Below are positions 50,062 to 62,622 of a stretch of DNA of 64,000 nucleotides, in pieces. How positions within the stretch are numbered: the stretch's first letter is position 1; every line of letters starts with the position of its first letter. The stretch comes from Chrysopilus asiliformis (lineage: Eukaryota > Arthropoda > Insecta > Diptera > Rhagionidae), in the NCBI GenBank assembly GCA_964034945.1, contig OZ035962.1:29030943-29094942 (forward strand), written 5' to 3'. Made by a program: the position numbers and the translations under genes. A model generated the notes under the pieces. The model was given only the letters and a program-made list of their open reading frames with translations, ran no database searches and had not been told where the DNA came from.

Positions 50062-50302
50062 ATGGAAAATTTTCTTCGGTAAAAATGAAAGGGTTTTCTT
50101 TTGGGTTAAAATATCTCATTATTTTCGTGTGAATGGATTTGATTGAGATTTGATTTTTTGTTTTTATTTGTATTATTTATTTCTTTTCATGGTATTTTAT
50201 TGATTAGTAATTTATTTATTTATTTATCATTCTGTTTTTGACTGTAAAGAAAAACTGAAATTAGGGTATAAAGATATAGAAATTGTGGTTAGAACTTCTT
50301 TA

Positions 50303-50308
50303 AATAAA
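50303..50308 (+). terminator. Poly(A) signal AATAAA
   Basis: AATAAA 242 bases after the stop of the gene ending at 50061, followed by T- and A-rich sequence. Likely its 3' end signal. Confidence 0.5.
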
Positions 50309-51007
50309 CTTTTTTAAGAAAGAAAAAAACATTTTTTTTCCGAGGCACGTGACATTTTCTGGGGCCCTAATTTGCGACCGATTTTCTGCTTACCTTTAAT
50401 ACCGTTGGGGCGGAAATTTTCATGTGAAAACATCCACAAAAATAATATGAAAAATTTGTTATATATTTTTTTGTTTTTGCAGACCTTTTAAGCCGAGAAA
50501 TTCCAATAGGATTTAATACCTTCCTTCAAAAGACAGGCATTTCACATTATTCTGAATTTTATATCAATTGGTCGAGTGGTTTTTAAGTTGGCGGTCTTAA
50601 ATGAGAAAACAATAAAGCTTGATTTTTGGTTCTCTCTTTTGCATTTCCTGATTCGTTTTTTTAAATTCTGGCTGTTGTTTTCGAAAACTGCTCAAAACAA
50701 TGAAAAAAAATGCAACAACGACTTGTGCTAAATTCTTTGATCCTCAAAAGATTCAATTTGTTTTTCAAAGGATTTTTAACCAATTTTGACAATTATTCAA
50801 TAGTTTTTGTTATGTAAAAAAAATTGTGAAAATTTTAGACATGTTTATGTGTTTTAAGTATTTCCTCACTATAAGATTTCCTTTTTACTTTCTTCTACGG
50901 AGTATAATAAAGTATTGTATTCATGAAAAATTTCGACCTCTTAATTTTGCCTAAAAAACATTTCCCGATCACTCCTGAGTCGATTGGAGTCATATTTAAA
51001 AAATGTC
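50309..51007. other. No supported gene
   Basis: AT-rich spacer between the poly(A) signal and the octamer array. The last 90 bases ('CCCGATCACTCCTGAGTCGA') probably belong to the repeat that carries the array. Confidence 0.4.
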
Positions 51008-51475
51008 TTTCTGTCTGTCAGTCTGTCAGTCTGTCAGTCTGTCAGTCTGTCAGTCTGTCAGTCTGTCAGTCTGTCAGTCTGTCAGTCTGTCAGTCTGTCA
51101 GTCTGTCAGTCTGTCAGTCTGTCAGTCTGTCAGTCTGTCAGTCTGTCAGTCTGTCAGTCTGTCAGTCTGTCAGTCTGTCAGTCTGTCAGTCTGTCAGTCT
51201 GTCAGTCTGTCAGTCTGTCAGTCTGTCAGTCTGTCAGTCTGTCAGTCTGTCAGTCTGTCAGTCTGTCAGTCTGTCAGTCTGTCAGTCTGTCAGTCTGTCA
51301 GTCTGTCAGTCTGTCAGTCTGTCAGTCTGTCAGTCTGTCAGTCTGTCAGTCTGTCAGTCTGTCAGTCTGTCAGTCTGTCAGTCTGTCAGTCTGTCAGTCT
51401 GTCAGTCTGTCAGTCTGTCAGTCTGTCTGTCAGTCTGTCAGTCTGTCTGTCAGTCTGTCAGTCTGTCAGTCTGTG
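51008..51475. repeat. GTCTGTCA octamer array, about 470 bp
   Basis: About 58 head-to-tail copies of the 8 bp unit GTCTGTCA, nearly perfect from 51013 to 51420, with extra GTCT units at about 51421-51450. The unit has no stop in any plus-strand frame, so three long 'SVCQSVSL' frames run through it; none is a gene. The unit is two tetramers of the GTCW type joined, a higher-order form of the GTCY/GTCT tracts seen in other repeats here. Confidence 0.97.
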
Positions 51476-53330
51476 TACAAGATTTCTCAAAAACTAATAG
51501 AGCTAGCGCCATGAAATTATAGGCATGTTGGGTCCTGAAATGGGACGATCCTATCAACTTTTGGTGGAAATCCGTTAACCGGAAGTATCCAAAATGGCGG
51601 TTTTTCAAAAATCGCGATTTCGTTTTTCTCGATTTACTCCCAAACTACGCGTCTTTTAGTGGTCGTAAGTATGACAAAACTTGGAGAAAATAAAATTTCC
51701 CACACTTTTGTCTTCAGCTATAACTCGATATCTCTACCTGTTATCGAGATAAACCGGTATTTCCAAAAAAAAAAACAGTTTTTTGCGATTATCTCGAAAA
51801 CTAACGGGTTTTTGCTGATGTATGAAGTGAATTAATGAGAATGGCATTCTGCACAATTTTGTTTCTTACCGTTATCCGTTATCTTTTACCGTTATTGAGA
51901 TATTTTCATTAATATGTAAAAAATCATATGTTTGCGAATAATTTGCAAACTAACGGTTTTTCGACAAATCAGTTAAAAGAATAATTAAAGATGTTAACAT
52001 TTTCTACATTTTTGCCATTTACCGTAAATTGATATCTTTTACAGTTCTCAAGTTATCTCAAATTTTGTATGTTTTTGATATTTTTGAATAAACCAAGAAT
52101 TTATTGGGAGGTCGTCTTAGGTTGACAACGCGACAGGGCTCTAGCGTGAATTGCGCAGGGTCGTAGATTTTGTAGAAGAAAGTTTTGTGTTGACCACAAC
52201 TGATATTTTTAAATTGCTATCACTAATGACTGTTATAAAACGGATTTCCATGAATTTGTTTTCAAAAATATCAACGCTAATAAAAATTTATAAACTCGTA
52301 AATGCGTGTTCTTCAGGAAGTCGTTAAACATAAATATTATCATAAATTCAGGATTTTGGCATGAGACAAGAAAACAACTTGAATATTTTATTCGTTCTAC
52401 GAAAAACAACCTGATGTTTTGTCAAAATACTCCTTTTCAAAGATTTTCGTTTAAAAAAAATACTTTCCATCATAATTACTGACATACGGTTTGATAAAAT
52501 ATTGGTCTTCCTGTTTTTCTTTCGCTAAGCTTCGATTATTACGGATTGACACGTTTCAAAAGAAAACTTTTCCGGTTTTTCTGCTTTTCTACACAGTTAA
52601 GTTTTCTCATTTTATTGATAGAGTCGATTGAAAGGAAAACTTTTACCAAATTTCTACTGAATTTCCTCTTAAGTTAGGTACCAGGAAAAAAGAACCTATC
52701 AATAAATTAGTTTCTTTTCCAGCACCTTTTTCTCCGTCATCTTCATTTTTAATGTTGACGTAAGCTGAATGTGAAATACGTTATATCGTAGATGTGGCAA
52801 TACTTTTATATATTATACATGAACTATGAATAGATTTCTCTAACAAATCTTTTTAGAAATCATCAAGATTTTTATTATATTTATTAACCTTCTTCGTGTC
52901 TAACAATGGACCGGAAATTACTAAAAGTGGTAGAAATTTTTGTTATTTATTTTTTGTCTGTCAGGGAAATTTTTTCCGATTATAACGGAAATAGAAATTC
53001 TTTTGATTATTATGTATTCTAGTGAGATTTTCCTTAATATTTAATAGAAAAACAATTCGCAAATGGAAATATACAAATTATAGGGATTATGAAATATAAT
53101 TGCCACTACAAACTTTTTACGAAAGATAACTTAACGATTTGTGTTACACTTAACTAAATGTACTAATGGAAAATCTTCCACGAGAACGTTAGAACGGAAA
53201 ATATCTCACGAGAACGTTAAAAGCATTTGTTGACGAAAGTTTCTTTCAGATGAAAAAAAATATATATCTGGAAACATCAACATTAATTTTTAGAAAGAAG
53301 TTTGTAGAAAATAGCGACTGCAGTACTGTG
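51476..53330. other. Repeat flank, then AT-rich DNA without a supported gene
   Basis: From 51476 to about 52080 the text ('CAAGATTTCTCAAAAACTAA', 'TGTTATCGAGATAAACC', 'GCGATTATCTCGAAAACTAA') is repetitive in style and probably part of the element carrying the octamer array. From 52080 on it is AT-rich without features. Confidence 0.4.
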
Positions 53331-54472
53331 GGCTGGAATCGCGTAAGGTGACAAGTGATAATCACCTGGGTGATGATTTAAAGTTGGATAAGAGGCATCG
53401 CAAAAAAACTATTATTTGCAGTATGACCTGAGAATAAGCTATTTCAAATAAGGCAAAGCCCCAATTGTATTTTTCTGTCTTTGTTAGTAAAATCATCTCT
53501 GGTGGATCGCTTGAAGATTTTTATCTGTCTATTTTTTCTTAATTTTAACTTAAAAACATAACAAAAGCTGGCAATTATAGAAAACCCGTATGGTGATTTA
53601 AGTGAACGGCGAACAGTTGTATCAAAATTCCACTTTGAAATCAAACTTTTCAAAGAGACTTTTTAAAATTTATTCCATTCGGATTTTGATGTATGGGAGT
53701 TTTATGTAGAATCATATCCTAAATAACTTTTAGTTCTTGTACTTGTGTGATAAGATGCACCGTTTTCGAGATATTCACAAAACCCGTTTTTGTTCGTATG
53801 GGAGGTACCCCCCTTAATCATCCATTTTTGCCCATTAACGAACTTAGCCTTGCATTTTACGAAAGACGAATCTGCGTAAAATTTCAAGTCTCTAACTCAA
53901 TCCGTGCGTACGTAATCCGCGCCACATGCGGTCATAGAACCCTATGGGACGCGATTTTGAAAAAAAACTGAACCCTTTTCGAGATAATCACAAAAATATT
54001 TTCCATTTGTATGGGAGAGGGATAAGGAGTGATCAGATTGAGTTTTAATGTATGGCAGCGTTATGTAGATTCACATTCTAAATACTTTTTGTTCAAACAT
54101 TTTTTTTGAAAAAATGAGCAGTTTTCGAAAAAATCGCAAAATCTTTTTAATTTGTGTGGGAGAAGGGGGAAGGGGTGGTTCAATTTTTCTCATATCTGGA
54201 AAAAGTTTATCTTTTGATAAAAGCCTATTTAATGCCAAATTTCAACTTTCTACTTCAATTAGTTCTCGAATTTTCAAATGTTTTTGTATAAAATACCCAC
54301 TTATATTCATAATTTGAGGTTTACGATGTATTTTTATTTTAATTTATTAGTTTGTACTGCAAGTCATACCGAAAGAGGTGTCACCAGGGAATTATCACTT
54401 TCGGAATTGCCTCTTGACGCGATTCCATAATTGATAGACACCATTACTTATCACCTTACGCGATTCCACCCC
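53331..54472. mobile_element. 1.1 kb inverted-repeat-bounded composite
   Basis: The left end 'TGGAATCGCGTAAGGTGA' at 53334 is matched in inverse at 54449-54467 ('TCACCTTACGCGATTCCA'). Within lies a copy of the mini-me-like lead-in (53630-53905: 'CGTATGGGAGGTACC', 'CATTTTACGAAAGACGAATC', 'CAAGTCTCTAACTCAATCC') and a second, degenerate unit (53965-54260). The lead-in copy has no GACA/GACG array. Either a MITE that captured other repeat, or an insertion between two MITE ends. Confidence 0.55.
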
Positions 54473-55786
54473 TGATTCCGTAGATGAAATATATTTTTGC
54501 TATTGCATATTTTAAAGCTGAAAACTCGTGATAGTCCTTGACGCTTGTGAACCGATGTGAAAAATTTCGTTAGTGCAATTAAAAATAATACTTAAGTAAA
54601 TTAAGAATATAAACTTTATGGATAAACTGCACATTAAAAACGTTGACAAATTGGACTGTACTTTGAAGTTCGCCAATTTAAAAACTCCTCGAAACAAAAA
54701 TGTTTTTAAAATCATAACTAGGAGACGCACACATAAAGAGAAAGCTTTCAAGAAATTACTCTGCGTACATTTATTTAACTTTTTCTCAAAGTAAAACAAG
54801 TTCGGATTAACACAAATCAAATATTAGAACTTAAGTATATTTTTCCAGTACAGAACACAGAGGCACAGAGTGTATAACGACTTAAAAATATACGATATGC
54901 AACCAACTACTAAAGTAGTCGACCTTGTTGCCAATGTAATATCAACTTGAAATCGTAAAACTATTAGGAAAATATATGCCTAAAGGTCTCAAACGAACAT
55001 CTAGGAGTAATACGATTGTTAGAATAGTTCTGTTCTTGCTTCCCGCTGGAAAGAAAATGGCCCCTTCTCAATGGGGTTTTCAAGACTTTTCTACCATAAG
55101 GAGAAATTTTACAGTAGTTGAAAATGTTCTCCTATACAAGTTCAATGAAAACATAATTCCCAACATTTGTACAAACATGCGAAAACAGCATTCTCTTACA
55201 ATATTATACAGACGTTATAATAAACCATTCTTTATCAAATAAATGTTGTGGATAGTTTAACAGCATAAACGTTTAGAAGCTTTATTATGCTTCAGATATG
55301 GGACAAGTTAACTATATTAGATTTATTTTAGTCTTGTTTAGCCACTCGCCTGGATAAATTTCTCAATGGTTTACGGTTGAAGTGTAGAACTCATGTGCAT
55401 AAGGGTTTGATAACATCATTGAGAATATTGCTACGGAAACTATTTAAAAGTTTCCATAATATATGACTGTACTAGAAACAGCATCGAAATTTTAAAACAC
55501 AGAGCAATCATACAATATGATCTCAGTGGCATTTTATAATTATGTCAGAAAATTTAATACAATATAGTTTAGGTCGACCATTATAATAATACTAATTATT
55601 TATAGTTGATCCAGTGTATAATAAATAATTAATTTTCCTATATTTCTAGTTATAACCAAATTACAAAATGAGATTAAATTATGCATTCATTGTAGAAAAT
55701 TTTTAGTTATCTGTAGTAAAAAATTATACAAAAAATTCGAATTTTGCTGATTACCCAGCTTTTTTAAAATTGCTACCTAAAATGCA
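54473..55786. other. Mostly unassigned; one small open frame
   Basis: AT-rich. Contains the 88-codon frame listed below; nothing else is supported. Confidence 0.35.
54976..55242 (+). CDS. Possible small protein, 88 residues, unknown
   Basis: An ATG-started frame with mixed codon use and a basic product (MPKGLKRTSRSNTIVRIV...). AATAAA overlaps the stop codon. It may be a real small gene, the last exon of a longer one, or chance. No motif is recognised and no upstream exon was found. Confidence 0.18.
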   Translation: MPKGLKRTSRSNTIVRIVLFLLPAGKKMAPSQWGFQDFSTIRRNFTVVENVLLYKFNENIIPNICTNMRKQHSLTILYRRYNKPFFIK

Positions 55787-55866
55787 TTTATGTCAGCCAA
55801 GACGTTATCGGTTGATATTTTGTCATCACGACGAATGTCAACCACTAACGTCACGGCTGACATAAA
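55787..55866. mobile_element. 80 bp hairpin element
   Basis: TTTATGTCAGCCAAGACGTT on the left pairs with AACGTCACGGCTGACATAAA on the right; arms of about 36 bases with a very short loop. Likely a minimal MITE or a solo fold-back. Confidence 0.65.
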
Positions 55867-57833
55867 TTCAAATTAAGTGTAGTTAATGTGAGCATATTTT
55901 GTACCGCCTAATTTCTCGTTTGCCACATTATTTGAACCTTCTATCAATTCGCCCTCTGCGTGTGTCTCCTAAAACAATCACGTTTTTTGATTTATGATAC
56001 TTTTGTCGTAAACGAGCGATATATTTTCGTGAAAAATAATTAACTTCATCCATGGTTTCAATTGAATTAATTTCAAAAATATTCAAACTTTCGCCAAATG
56101 ATTGGTAAAAAAAATTCTTCGGCATTCATACATGCTGCTCGACATCACCATTTCAAATAAAAAAGTGTGGAGATTCGTGAAAACTTTCTGTTGTATTATA
56201 AAAGATGTGTGTATTTTAACTCCATGGAAGAATTCTGTTAACATTTTTTAACACAGTAAAAAGTGTTAAAAACTAGCATAAATTATCCCTTCCTATTATG
56301 ATTAAACTTGTTTCTGAGAAACCACAAGCAAGCCCCCCTCCCCCGTCTCCTCGGAAAAAAAATCCTGGTTTGTGTCTGACATCAAAGCAAATTTAAAAAA
56401 ATATACTTATTAGGAACTTTTTACTCAACGATTTTAATCACTAATTAACATTTCCCAATTCAGTCTGCATATTTACTGTACGAATTTTCTTATTTTCGAA
56501 CATTTTTTCCATATTTATTTTTCGAGCGTTATCAATACTTTGCTTGGTAACATAAATCATATTTTCAGAAACACTCACCTCAAAAGTAAATTAAAAAGTT
56601 ATTTAAAAACTCACGTACTTCAACGGAAGATTTTTAATAATGTTTACATGTGTAGCGAGATCCATATCAAAGTATTAAATTTTTATGCGGGGCTGTTACC
56701 CCCATACGTTATGTTAACATGTCACCATATGTGGTTTCAATGTGAAAAACTCTTACGTTTACTCATAATAAGACAATAAAAATAAATTTGCCAATTTTAA
56801 ATTAATAAAGTTTAACATTTTAGCTCAAAGATGAATGATTTTTATCGTGTTATAAATACTCGGCGATATATACATTACAAAATATGTGTATATAGTCATA
56901 ATTTATATCAAAGGAGTGTATCTCAGGGCTTAAAAATAGAACCAGAAATTCTCGTGTTAAATGATGTGGAAACGAAAGATTACTCGTACTCCCTTCAAGG
57001 TTGATAATCGTACGTGCTCAGATAAATCTATTTATGGGTGTGTGGATAGATGGATATTATTCTTGTATCTTTCTTACATACATTCATTGTTTAGAATTTT
57101 AAAGTCTTTCGTCAACGAGTATTCTGTAGAGTTGTACATTTGATATCATTCATGATAAGAATTTCTTAAGAATGGATTTTTGAAATTATCTTTCTAAAGA
57201 AACAAAACTCACCGACACAACAGAATTTCTAAACAGATAATAGAAATTTGTAGTAACACCTACTCACATGATAAATGACAGCCTTGAATCAAATTTCGAT
57301 CAATTAAAGCAAATTGATGATTATAATGCGATCATATTTTTATCGTATCCAGTGATTGCAATAAATGTCAAGAATTTTCAATTTTTATTCAAATTTTAAA
57401 CAGATTTTTGTTTTTCTAAATTCAACTACCCTCACATTGTAAAAAAACGTGTCAACAGTTTGAGAAAGGATTAGAAAGAGGTTTTCACAGTTTTCCAGAC
57501 CTGACACAACAAAACATCGTGAGGAAAATGCCTTCAGCGGTTCAAAACATAGATGTAAACCAAAAGTTTTCTGAGTGTGGTTCGGTTTTGGATCAAGGGT
57601 GAAGTGGGTTTCTAGATTTTGGTTTGAAAACTTCAAAAATTTGGTTATTATATTTAGAAATTAAAATAGAACCAAATTTTTGAAATTTTCTTAAAAAATG
57701 GTATGGTTTTGGTATGGTTCGACCGTATTTTTTTAGAGTAGTCCGGTCTATGATTTGGTTTTGGTTCACTACAATTTCAATGGTTCAATGGTTATTCATT
57801 CAGTTTGAAAAACCATTTTGTATCTCTGATTAA
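55867..57833. other. No gene supported with confidence
   Basis: A minus-strand 65-codon frame (55928-56125, ATG start, 'YFSRKYIARLRQKYHKSKN') has varied codon use but no family match. A 57-codon plus frame begins at 56831. At about 57600-57720 degenerate 'AACCAAATTTTTGAAATTTT' words recur, as at 12.9 kb. Otherwise AT-rich. Confidence 0.35.
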
Positions 57834-58192
57834 TGGTTCAACCACAATGAAGGCGGCATGCGGCTGCGGAGTCGGCGGGACACCTACAATGATAGCGGCA
57901 CCGTCGGCATATGCTTTCGTCTTGCGAAATCAAAACGTCAAAACATCTGCATAGAATGTGGCGCCGAATGTGGTGGTTGTAACAAAACAACGAAGAAAAA
58001 TCGTTATAGAATGTGGCGCCGAATGTGGTGGTTTTCATAAAACATTTTGGGCAGCGGCGGCAAGTTTGACTTTGTTTCAAACTCGGCGGCGACGGAAAAA
58101 GTGCGCTGCCGTTGCCGCTGTATTGTAGCAGCTCTCGTTGGGCTACGTGCCGCCCGCCGCTGCCGCTTGCCGCCTTCACTGTGGTTGAACCA
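57834..58192. mobile_element. GC-rich MITE with TTAA flanks
   Basis: 359 bp between TTAA at 57830-57833 and 58193-58196. Left end TGGTTCAACCACAATGAAGG pairs with right end CCTTCACTGTGGTTGAACCA, about 28 bp. The interior is far more GC-rich than its surroundings and has a direct repeat 'AGAATGTGGCGCCGAATGTG'. Long minus-strand frames here are by-products of the GC content. Confidence 0.75.
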
Positions 58193-58196
58193 TTAA

Positions 58197-58382
58197 GCCG
58201 GCCATACATTATAAGACTTCTTCTAAAACCATGTTTTACAATTTGTCTTGGCGGAGGCAAAATCAACAGGGTTTTGATTTTTGTCGAACCTAAAATTTGG
58301 TAGTACAACCGGCCCATACACGATCCAACATTGCCTACAACCGAACCAAGTTGTACAACAAGTCTCATAATGTATGGCCGGC
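58197..58382. mobile_element. Second MITE, GCCGGCCATACA termini
   Basis: 186 bp between TTAA (58193-58196, shared with the preceding MITE) and TTTA (58383-58386). Left end GCCGGCCATACATTATAAGA pairs with right end TCTCATAATGTATGGCCGGC. Internal 'GTTGTACAAC' is palindromic. Non-coding. Confidence 0.75.
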
Positions 58383-58386
58383 TTTA

Positions 58387-60536
58387 GGAAATAGAAAAAG
58401 ATGATATTGGATTTGAATGATTCTGAAATACTTTTGATAAAGAACGCGTTAAACGAAGAAATCCAGATTAAAATCTGTTTAGAGGTTTAAAAGATAACAG
58501 GAGAGGGGTAAGGTGGGCAGGGATTTGTTAGTGTGTCTGAACCATTGAAAAAATATTATAACCTAGAAAGGGAATTTTCATTCTTTTATGAAAACCTTTT
58601 TTTTTTCAAATGTTCGAAATTATGGTTCTTCAAAGATTAAAATTCCTTTTCAACTAAAATCCGCAAAAATTAAAGATTGTTTTCATTCATAATTAAAGCA
58701 GATTTTCCTTCTGCCTAAATAAATCAACCAGTGTAAAAACTTCTAACGATTTTGTGAGACAAAAAATTAATTTATATCAGATAACGTTTTGTAAAAAAAT
58801 TAATTTCCATTTTTCTTTAAAAAAAAACATCTTTTGCCAGATAAATCATAAAGTACGTCTCGGCCCGAAAACAAGAAAGAAATAAGTCCTGATTTTTTTT
58901 CTTAAGAACAAAATAAAATATCTGAATGGGATTATTTCCCTGCTATTTTATCTCTCATCCATTTCGCAATTTTAATGTAACGAAATTGCGGTCAACGGAT
59001 ATGTTCTGTTTGTAAACTAACCAAGATTTCAACCTTAGACTGTGGAAATGAGAAAATGGAAGACACCAAATGGGTTATGCCCTAGAAAATGTGTATATAA
59101 ACTGAATAAGAAATAGTGAGACATAAACGAAAAAAAAATGGGGAAAAAATGAAATAAATGAAGATTTCCAGATATAAAGCAACTTTTACTTTGGTCCGTT
59201 GCGAACTAAAACGTTTTTCTTCTTTTTAATAAATTGCTTTTGAAGTCCTGATGCGACGAATAAGAAAAGGAATCTGTTTTAGTAACCTAGAAATAGCAAT
59301 TTCGCTTAATGCACATCCCTGGCAAACGACACAAGAAATATTAGGAAGTGAAAAATGAAAAACTTCCGATCGGAGGAGGAAATGACACCAACAACGACAA
59401 CAAAGTCAGCGACAAGACGGTTACAATTTTCCTGTGATATTTTACCTCATTTTCATTTTCATTTTCAATTCAAAGTCATTTGCAACCAGAACAGGCAGGC
59501 ACTCAATGTTCACTACAAATACTTAACTATCTTACATCAATGCTAACTATCTGCCCGCTTCATGTCTACGGTGTATAGACGAATCCTTGTCTTTCTTTGT
59601 CCTTTCTTGCGGATGTTAATCACGGAGAAAGTTCTGATTTCCTCCATAGCTATCACGACCGGTTTCCTTCCGACGATGTCAAATTCAATCAAGCATTTTT
59701 CACACTATCATCAACATCAGTGTATCCTTTGTCCCGTGTAGTATCAATGGGGTAGAAAGAGGAAGTCTACGAATATGTATTTTTCAAATCCTGGCCATTA
59801 TCAGAAGTGGAACATCCATAAAAAAGAAAGGATTTTCAAGTAAAGAATTAATGCTGATCCCAAGCTGCAAAATTCGGTTGAAATGTCGAATTTAAAAGTC
59901 CGAAAGAGTTTCATTTATTAAATTACAAGATTTGACCGTAACGAACAAATTAGCAAGTGAGTATCAGGCTCAGATCTTGCTTTTCCAAAAAAAAAAAAAC
60001 TTGAAATAATTAATTTTAGTGTTCTTGGAAATTTTGGAAACCCGATCAGAGCGAAATCGGTTTGTCGCAATTCTTGTTTGCGATTGTCTAACTATTTTTC
60101 TCCTCGGAATACGAAAAATTCTTCACCGCAGGCAAAATTTTTAGAAAACAATATTACATAATCGAAAATTTTGCAACGAAATGCGTCGCCTGAAAAAAAA
60201 AGCTGCAGGCAGAACTTTTTTTCATGAAACTGCGCCGCAGGCGAAAATCTTTGAATGTCAAAGTCTACAGTGCGTTGAAATTGAATTCTTGATTACTGTT
60301 CGAGAAGCGTAACTCCATCGTTTTGTCATTTTACACGCAACAAAATTCGAAATATCTCAAAATGTTCTGAAGGCGCCACCATAGAAATATAGCTCTGTTA
60401 GCGGTCTCTTATAAGCGGGAACTGCACTCGAATGTATAGTCAAATTGGCTTGCTGTTGTTAATTTACAGGACCATAGAATTCAACCCACAAAAATTTAGA
60501 TAACAGGTTTGTAAATCTTTAATATGATGAAAATAT
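58387..60536. other. No supported gene
   Basis: AT-rich. A 63-codon frame starting at 59355 (MKNFRSEEEMTPTTTT) has no further support. The sequence just before 60537 is where the LINE was cut short at its 5' side. Confidence 0.4.
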
Positions 60537-61511
60537 ATGGAGACTTGGTTGCATGATGGGATATATGATGCTGAACTGTTCGGGAATGAATTCTCTGTTT
60601 TTCGTCGTGACCGTCATAGAGGAGTTCTTAATTCGACCGTTGGTGGTGGCGTGGCTATTGCAGTACGCTCTGATATTAAATGCACAGAGGTTAAATTGCC
60701 CGTTGAAGATCTCGAAATGTTGTGTCTACGTATATCTTCTAGTAAAATTTTTTATTTAATCGTTGTTTACATCGTGCCTAATAGTCCTCTTGCAACGTAT
60801 GAGAAATTTCTAATGGCATCTGAACATATTGCGAATAGCTGTTCACCTGATGACGAAATCATTATATTAGGAGATTTTAATCTACCGCATCTTTCCTGGA
60901 CTCCTTCTGATGATGGTGAATTTTGCGTCTGCAACCCAAAAAATGGACCTGAGTCTCAGTTGATCGACGGCATGCTTGCGGGTGGATTTATGCAGATGAA
61001 TTCTATTACAAATCACCGAAATCGAATTCTGGATCTAATATTTATCACAAATCACTGGGACGCTACTGTGAATAGATGTGAAAACTTATTACTGAAAGAG
61101 GTACCTGATCATCCTGCAATTGTTGTAAGCTTAAATTCAAATTTTGTAAACAGTCAGAACTCTGATTGTGATAATTTTCCTTACATTCATAATTTCAAAA
61201 ATACTGATTATTCTATAGTTAACGAGCACTTATCAAAAATAGACTGGACGAAATTGATTTACAACGAACCCGATATTAATTCTGCAATTGACAAATTTTA
61301 TACAGTGTTATTTGAGATTATTAAAAAATATGTCCCGGTAGTCAAGAGAAAACGTTTGTTGACAGCTCCATGCTGGTATGATTCCAAAATTCGAGATTTG
61401 CGTAATCAACGTAATTTAGCTTGGCATAAGTTCAATCAATCTAATAACCACAATGACTATTTAATATATTCTAATCTCCGGAAGCTTTTTCATAGCTATT
61501 CTAAATACCTA
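60537..61511 (+). pseudogene. LINE ORF2, endonuclease part, 5'-truncated
   Basis: 325 codons before the inserted MITE. It encodes most of an APE-type endonuclease: ETWL at residues 2-5 (catalytic Glu), 'GGGVAIAVRSD' at 37-47, GDFN at 112-115 (catalytic Asp/Asn), 'LDLIF' at 165-169 and 'PDH' at 190-192 (His motif). The usual 30-60 residues before ETWL are missing and a TGA stands three codons before the ATG, so the copy is 5'-truncated, as is common after target-primed reverse transcription. The frame would end at 61517 inside the MITE. It resembles Jockey/CR1-type elements; the clade is not settled. Confidence 0.85.
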
Positions 61512-62620
61512 CACTGAGAGAAATACCCCATTGCGATATTTACAATGATGCATTGTAAATCTTCGCATTGTAAAAACTTTCCCCAAATTGGAAAAGCACG
61601 CAATTTTCAATATAAACTTATTGATCTTACATATACATTAATATGAAAACAGGGAAAACTATGTTTTCATGGTAAATTTCACATTGTTTGTTGATGAATT
61701 GATATGTACTATTGAAAAACCCAGAGTAAAATACAAAATAATATAAATCATATATCATTTTACATTGAAGATTTGTAAATTTTACAATTTTCCATATCAT
61801 TTAATACATGTGAGTTAATAAAATCCGAAATTACATTTTTCGACTTTACATTTTTCGACTTACATTCGAAATTACATTTTTCGACTATAAAATCATGCAT
61901 TTCAACTTATACTTTTATATTTTTGTGATGTTAATTTTGTATTTTCAAATGTAAAAAGAAAAAAAAGTTGATGTCTTCAGCCGCCATATTTCCCATTGAC
62001 ATTTGATGGAAACGATTTCGTTTCGAGAATTAAATTTCTTATTTCAGGCGAATGACTGAAGGATATTGCATAAAAAGTGGATAGCATACATTTTTGAAAC
62101 AGCATAATTTTATTGGCATCAAAATTTCATTGCAAAAGAAAAAATAAATTTGACCTGTAAAATAAAATTAAAGAAATTTTTCGTTAAAAACTAAATAATT
62201 TGATGGCCCATTAAAATTTGCTTAAATTTCAGATCCAATATTGCCGAAAATTTTTAATTGCAACTAAAATCACGACATGCAATCGGAGGAAAAGTCCATT
62301 ATAAAATAATACTCCACAAAAAGTTTCGATTAATTTATCGCCATTAGATTTTTCTTGTTCGCTTTCTGTTTACGTTTTAATTTGTTCATCTCTGTTCACT
62401 CACCAAGCTAAGTAACCATTCGAGGGAGAAAGAAAACGCCGCATATTTGCTGCTTAAAATGCACAATATGGGTATCAATTCATATGGCAAAATGTTGAAT
62501 TTACAATGCGGCCGCGTTTCACATTGCTCAATGTAAATCTTACAATTTTGCGCAATGGCGCCCTTTTATAGTTGAAACATACGAATTCATATGCGTTTTC
62601 TATGACTTTTTCGCTCAGTG
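61512..62620. mobile_element. TA-flanked MITE inserted in the LINE
   Basis: 1109 bp between TA at 61510-61511 and TA at 62621-62622. Terminal inverted repeat CACTGAG(A/C)GAAA of 12 bases. Sub-terminal words CATTGTAAAT and ATTTACAATG recur near both ends. The interior 61960-62440 is the reverse complement of 32010-32475 in the other TA-flanked insertion. No transposase is encoded; a Tc1/mariner-type source is inferred from the TA duplication. Confidence 0.85.
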
Positions 62621-62622
62621 TA

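Noticed and set aside
51008..51475. A CRISPR array
   Set aside because: The 8 bp units are head to tail without spacers, and the window is eukaryotic.
50923..51522. Three overlapping plus-strand frames of 164-199 codons reading SVCQSVSL repeats
   Set aside because: They are the translation of the 8 bp GTCTGTCA array, which has no stop in any plus frame. All three frames are open at once, as expected for a simple repeat.
57838..58368. A 176-codon minus-strand frame
   Set aside because: It crosses two adjacent MITEs and their shared TTAA. The length is a by-product of GC-rich palindromic DNA.
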